DNA of 64,000 bases, taken from positions 124,001-188,000 of the forward strand of contig NZ_JAGIAG010000004.1 of NCBI RefSeq assembly GCF_017744955.1. Direction: 5' to 3'. The stretch's first letter is position 1; each line of letters starts with the position of its first letter. This DNA is from Dokdonella sp. (GTDB lineage: Bacteria; Pseudomonadota; Gammaproteobacteria; Xanthomonadales; Rhodanobacteraceae). Shown here in pieces: positions 49,208 through 58,651 of this stretch. Position numbers and translations under genes: made by a program. The notes beneath the pieces are model-generated. The model was not told the origin of the DNA and searched no databases. It was given only the letters and a program-made list of their open reading frames with translations.

Positions 49208-50029
49208 ATGAGCTACGCGCACGCCCTGCCCTGGACGCTGGAAAGCATCGGCCTGGATCGCATCGAGATCGAGCGCATCCGTCCCAACGAGGACCTGTTC
49301 TTCCTGCTCGCCAGCTCGTCCTTCGTCGAAAGCGGCTCGGATCTGTACACGCGCAACCTGATCGACCACTTCGCCGGCGACGCCGAACTGCAGGGCTGGC
49401 TGGCCGATCATTGGGAGCAGGAAGAACTGCAGCACGGCCGCGCGCTGGCCGCCTACGTCCGCCGCGTCTGGCCGGAATTCGACTGGGACGGCGCGTTCAA
49501 GGCGTTCTGGAACGAATACGGCGCGGTCTGCACCGCTTCCCAACTGGAAGACAGCCGCGGCCTCGAACTCGCCGCGCGCTGCGTCGTCGAGACCGGCACC
49601 GCCAGTCTGTACCGCGCGCTCAACACGATCGCCGAAGAACCGGTGCTGCAGGCGCTGACCGACCAGATCCGCAAGGACGAGGTGCGCCACTACAAGCACT
49701 TCTACCAGCACTTCAACCGCTATCGCGAACGCGAGTCGATCGGCCGCTACCGCGTGTTCCGCGCCGTGCTCAAGCGCGTGCTGGAGATCCGCGACGAGGA
49801 CAGCGACATCGCCCTGCGCCACGTCTTCCTCGCCCGCTATCCCGAGCGTGCCACCGACGAGGTCGAGCTGCGCCGCGTCACCGGCCGCGCGCGCGACCTG
49901 CTGCGCCGCCACATCCCGGCCGACATGACGGTGAAGATGCTGCTGAAGCCGCTCGACCTGCCCGCGCGCCTGCTGCGCACGCTGGAGACGCCGCTGGCGC
50001 GGCTGACCGAGAAGCTGTTCCTCAACTGA
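49208..50029 (+). CDS. ferritin-like diiron protein
   Basis: A 273-residue helical protein. Candidate diiron ligands follow the ferritin/acyl-ACP desaturase pattern E, ExxH, E, ExxH: Glu41 (SSFVESGS), Glu73 and His76 (QEELQHGRAL), Glu128 (CVVETGTASLY), and Glu158 and His161 (KDEVRHYKHF). Spacing and motif wording are closer to soluble desaturases and related oxygenases than to storage ferritins. The C-terminal 80 residues are basic and helical (RVTGRARDLLRRHIPADM). It could oxidise a lipid or small molecule. The substrate is unknown, and no electron-donor gene is adjacent. Confidence 0.82.
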   Translation: MSYAHALPWTLESIGLDRIEIERIRPNEDLFFLLASSSFVESGSDLYTRNLIDHFAGDAELQGWLADHWEQEELQHGRALAAYVRRVWPEFDWDGAFKAFWNEYGAVCTASQLEDSRGLELAARCVVETGTASLYRALNTIAEEPVLQALTDQIRKDEVRHYKHFYQHFNRYRERESIGRYRVFRAVLKRVLEIRDEDSDIALRHVFLARYPERATDEVELRRVTGRARDLLRRHIPADMTVKMLLKPLDLPARLLRTLETPLARLTEKLFLN

Positions 50030-50075
50030 GGAATGTTTCTTTTTCCATTTTGCTGCATCCGCACAGCGCGCTCGC

Positions 50076-50105
50076 TTGACAGCCGTCGGCGCCGGCCGCT
50101 ATAGC
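50076..50105 (+). promoter_or_regulatory. probable sigma-70 promoter of the secreted protein gene
   Basis: TTGACA at 50076-50081 is a perfect -35 element. TATAGC at 50100-50105 follows after 18 bases. The start codon at 50186 leaves a leader of about 75 bases with GACGAGGTG as the ribosome binding site. Confidence 0.65.
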
Positions 50106-50185
50106 GAATCGGCAATCCGGGGTGAGCGATCGGCCGTCCGCGGCCCGGGAAGGGACTTGCACTGTCCACGCGACGAGGTGCACCC

Positions 50186-52420
50186 ATGTCCTGCTGTCGA
50201 TCCCTGGCCGTCGCCGGCCTCTGCCTGTTCGCCGCGGCTTCCGAGCTGCACGCTCGAGATCCGCTGACGCTCGCCGTCACCGTTTCCACCGATCTCACGC
50301 CCGGCAGCTGCGGTGACGCGCAGTCGCTGCACGTCACTGCCGGCGATCCGGTCAACTTCTGCTACACGATCACCAACGCGAGTCCCGACGATCTCGCCTT
50401 CCACACGCTGCGCGACGACGTCAACGGCGTGCTGCTGCTCGACCACGCCGCGGACGTGCCGGCCGGCCAGAGTTTTCAGTACAACGACGTGCGCATCGTC
50501 GGCGCCAGCCAGACGCTCACGTCGACCTGGACCGCCGCCACCGCACTGGCCGACTACGCCACGGCGGTCAACGATCCGGACCGCCTCTTCGCCGACGGTT
50601 TCGACGGCGGAGCGGCACCGCCGAACTACGCCTTCGAGGACATCAGCGCGACCGGCACCGATCTCGGGCTCGACGACGACGGCGAGGCCACCGCGCAGAT
50701 CGGCTTCGACGTCAGCTTCTACGGCGTGACCTCCGATGTCGTGCGCGTCGGCAACAACGGTGCGATGCTGTTCGGCGTCGATAGCGGCGAAGTCGGCTAC
50801 GGCAACCTGGTGTTGCCGAACGCGACGCTGGGACCGGCGATCCTGCCGTTCTGGGACGACTTCGCCGCGACCAGCGGCGGCGTGTTCGCACAGACGCTCG
50901 GCGAGGCGCCGAACCGCCGCTTCGTCGTGCAATGGAACCAGCGCCCGCACTACGTCTCCTCCGGCACGGCCACCGATCCGGCCACGTTCGAGGCGACTCT
51001 GTACGAAGGCAGCAATGCGATCGTGTTCCAGTACGCCGACGTCGACATGGACGGCGAGGAATTCGACGGCGGCCTGTCGGCGACGATCGGCCTGAACCAG
51101 GGCGCGCGCGCGAACCAGTATTCCTACGACACCGCCGCCGTCGCTGCCGGCGACGCGATCCGTTTCGTGCCGACGCCGGTGACCTCCTACAGCGCGAGCG
51201 CGGTCGTGACGATCACCGCCGGCAGCCCGGACATCGTCGTGAATCCGGCCAGCTTGTCGGCGACGGTCGCGGCCGGCGCCGCCACGCAGATCCAGCTCGG
51301 CATCGGCAACGACGGCGACGCCGACCTGGTCTGGAGCCTGACCGAAGCGGCGGCGCCGACGCTGCGGTCACGCGCGCCGGCCGCATCGTCGACCGCCGGC
51401 GCCGATGCGCCGACCAGCAGCTACGCTCCGCGATCGGCCGCGTCTTCCCTGTGGCCGGCGGACAAGGCCGGCGACGGGCTCGCCGGCGCGGACGTGCCGG
51501 CCTTCGGCGTGAATCTCAACTCGATCGAGGGCAACACCCTGGTCGGCCTCGACGCGGCGCATCCAGGTTCCACCACGCCGATCGGCGCGATCGAGCGCAC
51601 CCTGGTCGGCGGCGCCTTCCTCGACGGCGACTTCGGCACGCTGTACGCACTCGATTTCGACAGCGGCGAGCTGGTGCGCGTGAACACCGCCGACGCCGGC
51701 GTCGAAGCGGTGGGCGTGGCGACCACGGTGAACGGCGAGGACTGGAGCGGCCTCGCGCTGGATCCGGCCAGCGGCACGCTGTACGCGAGCAGCACGCTGA
51801 TGAGCGGCGGCATCTCCTCGACCTTGTACACGATCGATCCGGCCACCGGCGCCGCCACGCCGATCGGACCGATCAGCGCCGGCGGCCGCATCATCGAGAT
51901 CGCGGCCGATGTCGGGGGCCAGCTCTACGGCGTGGACATCGCCGGCGACGCGCTGGTCGCGATCGACAAGGCCGGCGGCGCCGGCAGCCCGATCGGCGCG
52001 CTCGGCTTCAATGCGGAGTTCGCCGAGGGCCTGGACTTCGACCCGTCGACGAACGTGCTCTATTTCGCCGCGGTCAACGACGAAAGCGTGTTCTCGCAGC
52101 CCGGCCAGATGTACACCATCGACACGACGACCGGCCATGCCACCCTGGTCGGCGGCATCTCGGCCGATCCGGCCGCGGCGCAGATCGCCGCGTTCGCGAT
52201 CGCGCTGCCGTCGAGTCCGTGCGCGGTGCCGTCCGACATCCCGTGGCTGAGCGCGGCGACGACGTCCGGCACCATCGCCGCCGGCGCCAGCACGCCGGTC
52301 GAGATCGACCTGGACGCCGGCGCGCTCGGCGCGGGTACCTACACGGCGACGCTGTGCGTGCGCAGCAACGATGCGGACCGGCGCATCGTCGTCGTGCCGG
52401 TCAGCCTGACCGTCGAGTAG
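50186..52420 (+). CDS. large secreted protein with internal FADGFD motif, 744 aa
   Basis: A 744-residue exported protein with signal peptide (LAVAGLCLFAAASELHA, cleavage near residue 23). Residues 24-132 form a small beta domain with Cys pairs. Then comes RLFADGFDGG (133-142), the same motif that ends other secreted proteins here. Residues 145-345 look like a nidogen-like or PEP-type surface domain (VRVGNNGAMLFGVDSGE, ILPFWDDFAATSGGVF, NRRFVVQWNQRPHYV). The next part is immunoglobulin-like (PDIVVNPASLSATVAAGAA), and then beta-propeller-like repeats (TLYALDFDSGELVRVNTADA, TLYTIDPATGAATPIG, MYTIDTTTGHATLVGG). It ends with another Ig-like strand set. No catalytic motif is seen; the likely role is surface or extracellular binding. 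Confidence 0.85.
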   Translation: MSCCRSLAVAGLCLFAAASELHARDPLTLAVTVSTDLTPGSCGDAQSLHVTAGDPVNFCYTITNASPDDLAFHTLRDDVNGVLLLDHAADVPAGQSFQYNDVRIVGASQTLTSTWTAATALADYATAVNDPDRLFADGFDGGAAPPNYAFEDISATGTDLGLDDDGEATAQIGFDVSFYGVTSDVVRVGNNGAMLFGVDSGEVGYGNLVLPNATLGPAILPFWDDFAATSGGVFAQTLGEAPNRRFVVQWNQRPHYVSSGTATDPATFEATLYEGSNAIVFQYADVDMDGEEFDGGLSATIGLNQGARANQYSYDTAAVAAGDAIRFVPTPVTSYSASAVVTITAGSPDIVVNPASLSATVAAGAATQIQLGIGNDGDADLVWSLTEAAAPTLRSRAPAASSTAGADAPTSSYAPRSAASSLWPADKAGDGLAGADVPAFGVNLNSIEGNTLVGLDAAHPGSTTPIGAIERTLVGGAFLDGDFGTLYALDFDSGELVRVNTADAGVEAVGVATTVNGEDWSGLALDPASGTLYASSTLMSGGISSTLYTIDPATGAATPIGPISAGGRIIEIAADVGGQLYGVDIAGDALVAIDKAGGAGSPIGALGFNAEFAEGLDFDPSTNVLYFAAVNDESVFSQPGQMYTIDTTTGHATLVGGISADPAAAQIAAFAIALPSSPCAVPSDIPWLSAATTSGTIAAGASTPVEIDLDAGALGAGTYTATLCVRSNDADRRIVVVPVSLTVE

Positions 52421-52495
52421 TCGGGTCCTTGCCCCGCGGGATCCAGCCGGATCGGCGGACGAACGAAGCAGCATCGGTTGAAAGAACGGACCGGG

Positions 52496-52528
52496 AAAAA
52501 CGGGAAGCCGACGCAACGTCGGCTTCCC
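52496..52528 (-). terminator. strong hairpin terminator, probably of the Cys-rich peptide gene
   Basis: A perfect 12-bp stem (GGGAAGCCGACG/CGTCGGCTTCCC, 3-base loop) is followed on the minus strand by G and five T residues. It starts about 49 bases after the peptide gene stop. On the plus strand it lies 82 bases after the large secreted-protein gene and lacks a T-tract there. Confidence 0.85.
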
Positions 52529-52576
52529 ACGCGCCGGACGATCACGAAAAACCTACCGTCCGTCGCGCTTGTTCCT

Positions 52577-52750
52577 TCAGCAGTAGTACGTGCACGGAGG
52601 AGGAACATCCTCGCACCAATCACCCGAACTGCAATCGATGCAGCACGGCAATGCCTTGCTTCCACTCGCAAACGCCGCCGTGCTGGCACCCGCTCCGAGC
52701 ATGAACGCGCAGCCGGCCAGCAGCAGGCCCAAACGATATTTCCTGATCAT
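52577..52750 (-). CDS. cysteine-rich secreted mini-peptide, 57 aa
   Basis: A 57-codon gene with a textbook ribosome binding site (AAGGAG six bases before ATG 52750) and its own terminator. Residues 1-28 form a signal peptide (basic MIRKYR, then LGLLLAGCAFMLGAGAS, cleavage after AFA). The mature part of about 29 residues carries six cysteines at 36, 37, 40, 46, 53 and 57 (LPCCIDC, WCED, PPCTYYC), an acidic/Pro core and a terminal Cys. Such spacing suggests three disulfides and a knotted or hairpin peptide, possibly a toxin, protease inhibitor or signalling peptide. It lies 145 bases after a membrane-anchored glutaredoxin gene on the same strand. I recognise no family. Metal binding is an alternative to disulfides. 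Confidence 0.8.
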   Translation of the reverse strand: MIRKYRLGLLLAGCAFMLGAGASTAAFASGSKALPCCIDCSSGDWCEDVPPPCTYYC

Positions 52751-52895
52751 CGCTTACTCCTTCTCGATTCCTTCGTGAGACGACTGCCCGCCCATCCTTG
52801 GCGGACAGTCGGCGGTACGTCGAAAGCGGGCTACGCCATTCGACGGGTCGAGGCCGCCTCCCTGCGACCGGATTTCGACGCATGGTCCGCTTCGA

Positions 52896-53375
52896 TCAGC
52901 GCCGGGCCGACTCGAGCGATTGGCGAATCGTCTCTTCGCGGAATCCGATGATCCTGCGGTCGCCGACGAACAGCATCGGCACGCGGCTGCCGCCGAGCGC
53001 CTCGAATTGCCGCTTGGCATCGGCCGACTGATCGATCACCAACTCCCGGAAATCCACGTGCTCGCGTTCCAGCAGCTCGCGCACCTCGCGGCAAAACGGG
53101 CAGGTCGATCTGGAGAACATCACGACCGATTTGCCGGCCTGCCGGTAGAGGGCGTCGTAGTTGCCGGTGACGTAGGACGGCTCCGGGAACACACGCTGAT
53201 AGACTGCGTGCAATCGCGGTCCCGTCCAGAGTCCCAGTCCGAGGAACAATGCGAGCGCCACCACATAGGCCGTCGATTTCATCAGTCCCTGCCACCAGGT
53301 TTTCCCCCCGGACGCGGTCCGGGAGTTCGTGGTGACGCCGATCGACGGGGTAAGGTCGGATGTCTGCTTCTGCAC
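52896..53375 (-). CDS. membrane-anchored glutaredoxin-like protein
   Basis: A 159-residue protein. GTG 53375 is taken as start, with AAAGAG about ten bases upstream. The start is polar (QKQTSDLTPSIGVTTNSRT), followed by a membrane span (STAYVVALALFLGLGLW, 34-50), and then a glutaredoxin domain (about 80-159) with active site CPFC (Cys92 and Cys95, in SRSTCPFCREVRELL) and the cis-proline loop RVPMLFVGD. The tail is GFREETIRQSLESARR. The topology is uncertain: with the soluble domain outside, it could act on exported thiols. Three 11-bp-spaced heptamers lie 72-100 bases upstream. The next gene on the same strand is the cysteine-rich peptide. Confidence 0.85.
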   Translation of the reverse strand: MQKQTSDLTPSIGVTTNSRTASGGKTWWQGLMKSTAYVVALALFLGLGLWTGPRLHAVYQRVFPEPSYVTGNYDALYRQAGKSVVMFSRSTCPFCREVRELLEREHVDFRELVIDQSADAKRQFEALGGSRVPMLFVGDRRIIGFREETIRQSLESARR

Positions 53376-53446
53376 GGGTACGAACTCTTTCGTGATTAGG
53401 CGGAGGGAAGCTAGCCAGTACAGCCGGATCGCGTAGGCACGAACCG

Positions 53447-53475
53447 GTAATGAATGAGTAACGGATAGGTAACGG
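53447..53475 (-). promoter_or_regulatory. candidate operator: three heptamers at 11-bp spacing, second locus
   Basis: On the minus strand CCGTTAC at 53469-53475, CCGTTAC at 53458-53464 and TCATTAC at 53447-53453 are spaced exactly 11 bp. The site is 72-100 bases before the glutaredoxin start, nearly the same distance as the related array before the secreted-protein gene at 11.9 kb. The rest of the 316-base gap to the macroglobulin gene holds only a possible -10 element TATACT (53657-53662) for that gene. Confidence 0.5.
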
Positions 53476-53691
53476 AACGGCGCCGCCCCGATTTCCGCGC
53501 ACGTCCCGGTCGGCGGAAGAAAAGCCGCACCGGCGCCATCTCGACGTCGCTGCAGGCATGAACCGTCGATAGCGGGCTTTACCCGATTCGGCGGTCCGCC
53601 GCCGCCGTGACACGAGCCCGTCGTCCCCCGCCCGCAGACCGCCACAATCGGACCGCTATACTTTCCCGGTCAATTCGCTGGGGAGTACACA

Positions 53692-56600
53692 ATGGAACTG
53701 CGTTCGCCCGCACGTCTGCTGCGGCATGTCGCCCTCGTCCTGCTGCTCGCGCTGACGGCCTGCCATCGGCAGAGCGACGGCGTGCCCGACGTACAGGGCA
53801 AGAAGCCCGTCGCCGCCGAACCTGCGCAGAAGGCCGAGCAGCCGCAAGGCTTCGCGCTGACCTCCGCGCGGCCGGAGCAGTACCAGGGCCAGCTGATGAT
53901 CGCGCTGGAGTTCTCGCAGCCGCTGGTCGGCACGCAGGCGTTCGACACGCTGATCGCGGTCACCGACGCCAGCGGCGGCGCCGTGCACGACAGCTGGGCG
54001 CTGGACGAGGACGGCAGGACGCTGCGCCTGCCGTACGTGAAGGCGGACCAGAACTACAGCGTGCGCGTCAAGGGCGAACTCGCCGCGGCCGACGGCAAGA
54101 CGCTCGGCAGCGAAGTGGCCAAGGAGGTCTACACCGGACCGATGCAGCCGGCGGTCGGCTTCGCCTCGCAGGGCAGCGTGCTGCCGGCGCGCGAGACGCG
54201 CGGCCTGCCGGTGGTGTCGGTCAACGTCAAGGAAGTCGACGTCGAGTTCCTGCGCGTGCACGACAAGGAACTGGCGAACTTCTTCGCCGCTTACCAGAAG
54301 AACGGCAAGCGCAGCAGCTACGAGCTCGACGCGAGCTACTGGTACAACCGCGCCGGCAAGCCGGTCGCGCAGATCGCCGAATCGGTCTACTCGAACCGCT
54401 TCGCGCTGAGCGGCAAGGAGAACGAGCGCACGCTGAACTACCTGCCGACGCAGAACATCGCCGAGCTGTCCCAGCCGGGCCTGTACTTCGCCGTGATGAA
54501 GCGTGCCGGCAGTTTCGATTCGGAATACGAGACCAGCTTCTTCTTCGTCAGCGACATCGGCGTGCACACGCGCGCCTACGAGGACGCGCTGTTCGTGCAC
54601 ACCGCCTCGCTGAAGACCGGCGAGCCGCTGGCCGGTGTCGAACTGAGCATCCTCGACGCCAAGGGCGAGACCGTCGTCACTGGCAAGAGCGGCGCCGACG
54701 GCAACGCGCAGCTCGCCTACGCGCTGAAGGCCGACCAGGTGCTGGTCGCGCGCAGCGGCAAGGACGTCTCACTGCTGCCGTTCAACCAGCCGGCGCTGGA
54801 CCTGTCCGACTTCGCCGTGGCCGGCCGCAAGCAGACCTGGTTCGAGGTGTTCGGCTGGTCCGACCGCGACCTCTACCGCCCCGGCGAGACGATCCGCCTG
54901 TCCGCCCTGCTGCGCGACCATGACGGCAACGCGATCAAGCCGCAGCCGCTGTTCGTGACCTTGAAGCAGCCGGACGGCCGGCCGTACGCGCAGGCGCAGC
55001 TCGATCCGAAGGATCTGAACTATTTCGAATGGTCGAAGGAGATTCCGGTCGACGCACCGACCGGCCGCTGGCAGGTCGAATTCCGCACCGACCCGAAGTC
55101 GACCGAAGCCGCGCAAGGACTCACCTTCCGCATCGAGGAATTCCTGCCCGAACGCCTCAAGCTCGATCTGGCCACCCAGCAGGACACGCTCAAGCCCGGC
55201 GAAGCGCTCAAGCTCGACGTCGAAGGCGACTACCTCTACGGCGCGCCCGCCTCCGGCAACCGCTTCACAGCGCGGCTGACGCTGGCCGCCGACCAGCATC
55301 CGGTCGACGCGCACAAGGACTACTACTTCGGCGATCCGGCCGTCGAATTGCCGAAGGAAGCCAAGGACGTCGCCGACGAAGCGCTCGACGAGCACGGCAA
55401 GCTCGCGCTCGAAGTCGAACTCGCCGACGCGGCCAAGGCCGGCGCGCCGGTGGCGGCGATCGTCGCCGGCAGCGTCTACGAGAGCGGCGGCCGCACGGTC
55501 ACACGTAGCGTCAAGCGCACGGTGTGGCCGGCCGAGGCGCTGGTCGGCGTGCGCCCGCTGTTCGACCTCAAGGACGGCTCGGACGCGCGCGCGCGCGCCG
55601 GCTTCGAGCTGATCCGCAGCGACGCGAAGGGCGAACTGCTCGCCGGGCAGAAACTGAAGCTGACCCTGGTGCGCGAACATCGCGACTACCGCTGGACCTT
55701 CGACAACGGCACCGGCTGGCATTTCGACTACACCGACCGCTACGAGAACACCGAGACGCGCGAACTCGACGTCGAAGCCGGCAAGTCGCTGAAGTTCGAC
55801 GTACCGGTCGAATGGGGCAACTACCGCGTCGAGATCCTCGACCCGGCCACCGGCCTGACCACGCGCCTGCCGTTCTTCGCCGGCTGGAGCTGGAACGACG
55901 ACAACCGCGGCAAGGAAGCGCGCCCGGACAAGATCAAGCTGGCGCTGGACAAGCCGAGCTACCGCGCCGGCGACACGCTGAAGGTGACGGTGACGCCGCC
56001 GCAGGCCGGCCCGGGCCTGCTGATCGTCGAATCCGATCATCTGCTCTACACCAGGAACATCGACGCCAAGCCCGGCGCGACCTACGAGATTCCCGTCACC
56101 GAGGACTGGGAGCGCCACGACGTGTACGTCACCGCCGTGGTGTTCCGCGGCGGCTCGGCGGTCGAGAAGATCACGCCGGCGCGCGCCGTCGGCGAGGCGT
56201 TCGTGGCCATGGACCGCAGCGCACGCAAGATCGAGGTCGCCGTCGATGCGCCGAAGCAGATGAAGCCGGAGACCGATCTGCCGGTCACGGTGAAGGCGCC
56301 GGCGCTGGCCGGCAAGAAGGCCTACGTGACCGTGTCCGCGGTCGACGTCGGCATCCTCAACATCACGCGCTTCGCGCGCCCCGACGCGAACGCCTGGTTC
56401 TTCGCGCAGCGCGCGCTCGGCGTCGACGCCTACGACCTCTACGGCCGCGTCATCGAGAGCTTCGACGGCGTCGCCGCCAAGCTGCGCTACGGCGGCGACA
56501 TGGCGCTGGCGTCGCTGCCGCAGGCACGCCGACCGACCGCGAAGGTGCTGACGGTGGACCTGTTCTCCGGCGTGGTCGCGCTCGACGCGAAGGGCGAGGC

Positions 56601-58647
56601 CGAGGTCCGGCTTGCGATGCCGGACTTCAACGGCACCGTGCGCGTGACCGCGCTGGTGTTCGGCGAGAACCAGTACGGCGGCACCGATACCGAGACGATC
56701 GTGCGCGCGCCGCTGGTCGCCGAGATCTCCACGCCGCGCGTGCTCGCTCCCGGCGACCAGAGCGCGCTGACGCTGGACCTGCAGAACTTCTCCGGCAATG
56801 AACGCGAGTTCGCGGTCAAGGTCGCCGCGGAGCGGCCGCTGTCGGTCGCGCAGGGCGAGCGCAAGGTCAAGCTCGCCGACGGCGCCAAGACCACGCTGAA
56901 CTTCCCGCTGACCGCGCTCGACGGCTACGGCGTCGGCAAGATCAACGTCACCGCCGCCGGCGGCGACATCAAGATCGATCGCCATTTCGAGATGGTCGTG
57001 CGCGCGGCCTGGCCGAGTGTGCTGCGCTCGACGCCGCGTACGCTGGACAAGCTCGAACCGGTGGTGCTCGGCGGCGAGGCGATCGACGGCCTGCTCGCCG
57101 ATTCGGTCAACGCGCGCATGACCATCTCCAGCCTGCCGCCGCTGCCGTTCGCGGCGGCGCTGAAGGATCTGCTGAAGTATCCGTACGGCTGCATCGAACA
57201 GACCACCAGCAAGGGCTTCGCCGCGCTGCTGCTCGACGAGCAGACCGCCGCCAACCTGCACGTCGACGGCCTGCCGGCGGAGCAGCGCAAGGCGCGCGTC
57301 GACGGCGCGATCGGGCGCATCGCCTCGATGCAGATTCCGTCCGGGCACTACTCGATGTGGGGCGGCGACAGCTACGTCAACGAGTACCTCACGCCGTACG
57401 TGGTCGAGTTCCTCGAGGACGCGCGCGACGACGGCTTCCTGGTTCCCGACGACCTGTTGCAGAAGTCGCTCAAGCGCCTCAACGACGACCTGCTGTCCGG
57501 CGGCCATCCGTACTACAACTACGAGCACAGCGACCATCTGCGCTTCGCCGACCAGGCGCATTCCGGGTTCGTGCTCGCGCGCGTCAACCGCGCTCCGCTC
57601 GGCACGCTGCGCGCGCTGTTCGACAACGACCGCGGCAAGTCGATCACCGCCCTGCCGCTGGTCCATCTCGGCATCGCGCTGAAGCTGATGGGCGACCAGC
57701 CGCGCGCGGAGAAGGCGATCGAGGAAGCGTTCGCGAAGAAGATCCAGCGTCCGTGGTATCTCGGCGACTACGGTTCGGACCTGCGCGACACCGCGCTGAT
57801 GATCGCGCTGGTGCATCGCTACGGCCTGTCCAAGCCGGAGTACGACGGCCGCGTGTTCGACCTCGCGCGCACGCTGACCAACGAGCAGCGCCAGGCCGAC
57901 GACGACCAGCGCCGCTACGGCTGGCGATCGCTCTACCTCAGCACGCAGGAGCAGATCGCGATCGCGCGGCTCGGCAAGACGCTGATCAAGGACGGCGACA
58001 AGGTCGTCGCCGGCACGCTGGCGATCGGCGCGAACTCGACCGAGATCAGTCCGGAGCGCCTGTGGAGCCGCTCCTTCAGCGGCGCCGAGGCCGCCGCCGG
58101 CGTGCGCTTCACGCCGCAGGGCGACCTGCCGCTGTACGTCAGCACCGACGTCGCCGGCGTTCCGAAGACCGCACCGGCGGCGAACGACCGCTACGTCGCG
58201 ATCCAGCGCCGCTACTACACGCTGGACGGCAAGCCGTGGGAGCCCAAGCCGCTGAAGGAAGGCGACAGCCTGATCGTCGGCCTCAAGCTCGAGGCGCGCG
58301 AGGCGATGCCGGACGCGCTGCTGGTCGACCTGCTGCCCGGCGGCCTGGAGATCGAGAACTTCAACCTGACCGACGCCAAGCAGTGGGCCGACGTGGTCGT
58401 CGACGGCATCACCATCACCGATCGCGCGCAGGCCGCCGACGTGCGCCACGAGGAATTCCGCGACGACCGCTACGTCGCCGCGCTCAGGCTCGACAAGGGT
58501 CAGAAGGCGAACGTGTTCTATCTCGTCCGTGCGGTCTCGCCGGGCACGTTCCAGGTGCCGCCGCCGCTGGTCGAGGACATGTACAAGCCGGAAGTGCGCG
58601 GCATCGGCAAGAGCGTGCCGGAATCGGTGAAGGTGGTCGAACCGTAG
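53692..58647 (+). CDS. alpha-2-macroglobulin family lipoprotein with thioester
   Basis: A 1651-residue bacterial alpha-2-macroglobulin. The start codon has GGGGAG nearby; the signal peptide ends in lipobox LALTAC (Cys24), so it is anchored in the envelope. A chain of MG domains is followed by the thioester motif CIEQ (Cys1167-Gln1170, in YPYGCIEQTTS) inside the helical TED domain. Bacterial A2Ms trap attacking proteases by thioester chemistry and are commonly encoded next to PBP1C. They are seen as a periplasmic defence protecting the cell when the envelope is breached. Here pbpC follows after two extra genes. No defect is visible. A tandem pair of hairpins follows the stop. Confidence 0.95.
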   Translation: MELRSPARLLRHVALVLLLALTACHRQSDGVPDVQGKKPVAAEPAQKAEQPQGFALTSARPEQYQGQLMIALEFSQPLVGTQAFDTLIAVTDASGGAVHDSWALDEDGRTLRLPYVKADQNYSVRVKGELAAADGKTLGSEVAKEVYTGPMQPAVGFASQGSVLPARETRGLPVVSVNVKEVDVEFLRVHDKELANFFAAYQKNGKRSSYELDASYWYNRAGKPVAQIAESVYSNRFALSGKENERTLNYLPTQNIAELSQPGLYFAVMKRAGSFDSEYETSFFFVSDIGVHTRAYEDALFVHTASLKTGEPLAGVELSILDAKGETVVTGKSGADGNAQLAYALKADQVLVARSGKDVSLLPFNQPALDLSDFAVAGRKQTWFEVFGWSDRDLYRPGETIRLSALLRDHDGNAIKPQPLFVTLKQPDGRPYAQAQLDPKDLNYFEWSKEIPVDAPTGRWQVEFRTDPKSTEAAQGLTFRIEEFLPERLKLDLATQQDTLKPGEALKLDVEGDYLYGAPASGNRFTARLTLAADQHPVDAHKDYYFGDPAVELPKEAKDVADEALDEHGKLALEVELADAAKAGAPVAAIVAGSVYESGGRTVTRSVKRTVWPAEALVGVRPLFDLKDGSDARARAGFELIRSDAKGELLAGQKLKLTLVREHRDYRWTFDNGTGWHFDYTDRYENTETRELDVEAGKSLKFDVPVEWGNYRVEILDPATGLTTRLPFFAGWSWNDDNRGKEARPDKIKLALDKPSYRAGDTLKVTVTPPQAGPGLLIVESDHLLYTRNIDAKPGATYEIPVTEDWERHDVYVTAVVFRGGSAVEKITPARAVGEAFVAMDRSARKIEVAVDAPKQMKPETDLPVTVKAPALAGKKAYVTVSAVDVGILNITRFARPDANAWFFAQRALGVDAYDLYGRVIESFDGVAAKLRYGGDMALASLPQARRPTAKVLTVDLFSGVVALDAKGEAEVRLAMPDFNGTVRVTALVFGENQYGGTDTETIVRAPLVAEISTPRVLAPGDQSALTLDLQNFSGNEREFAVKVAAERPLSVAQGERKVKLADGAKTTLNFPLTALDGYGVGKINVTAAGGDIKIDRHFEMVVRAAWPSVLRSTPRTLDKLEPVVLGGEAIDGLLADSVNARMTISSLPPLPFAAALKDLLKYPYGCIEQTTSKGFAALLLDEQTAANLHVDGLPAEQRKARVDGAIGRIASMQIPSGHYSMWGGDSYVNEYLTPYVVEFLEDARDDGFLVPDDLLQKSLKRLNDDLLSGGHPYYNYEHSDHLRFADQAHSGFVLARVNRAPLGTLRALFDNDRGKSITALPLVHLGIALKLMGDQPRAEKAIEEAFAKKIQRPWYLGDYGSDLRDTALMIALVHRYGLSKPEYDGRVFDLARTLTNEQRQADDDQRRYGWRSLYLSTQEQIAIARLGKTLIKDGDKVVAGTLAIGANSTEISPERLWSRSFSGAEAAAGVRFTPQGDLPLYVSTDVAGVPKTAPAANDRYVAIQRRYYTLDGKPWEPKPLKEGDSLIVGLKLEAREAMPDALLVDLLPGGLEIENFNLTDAKQWADVVVDGITITDRAQAADVRHEEFRDDRYVAALRLDKGQKANVFYLVRAVSPGTFQVPPPLVEDMYKPEVRGIGKSVPESVKVVEP

Positions 58648-58651
58648 GATC

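Noticed and set aside
49208..50029. Calling the diiron protein a bacterioferritin or ferritin
   Set aside because: Motif spacing and the length of 273 residues fit oxygenase/desaturase-like diiron proteins better; the basic C-terminal domain is not found in ferritins.
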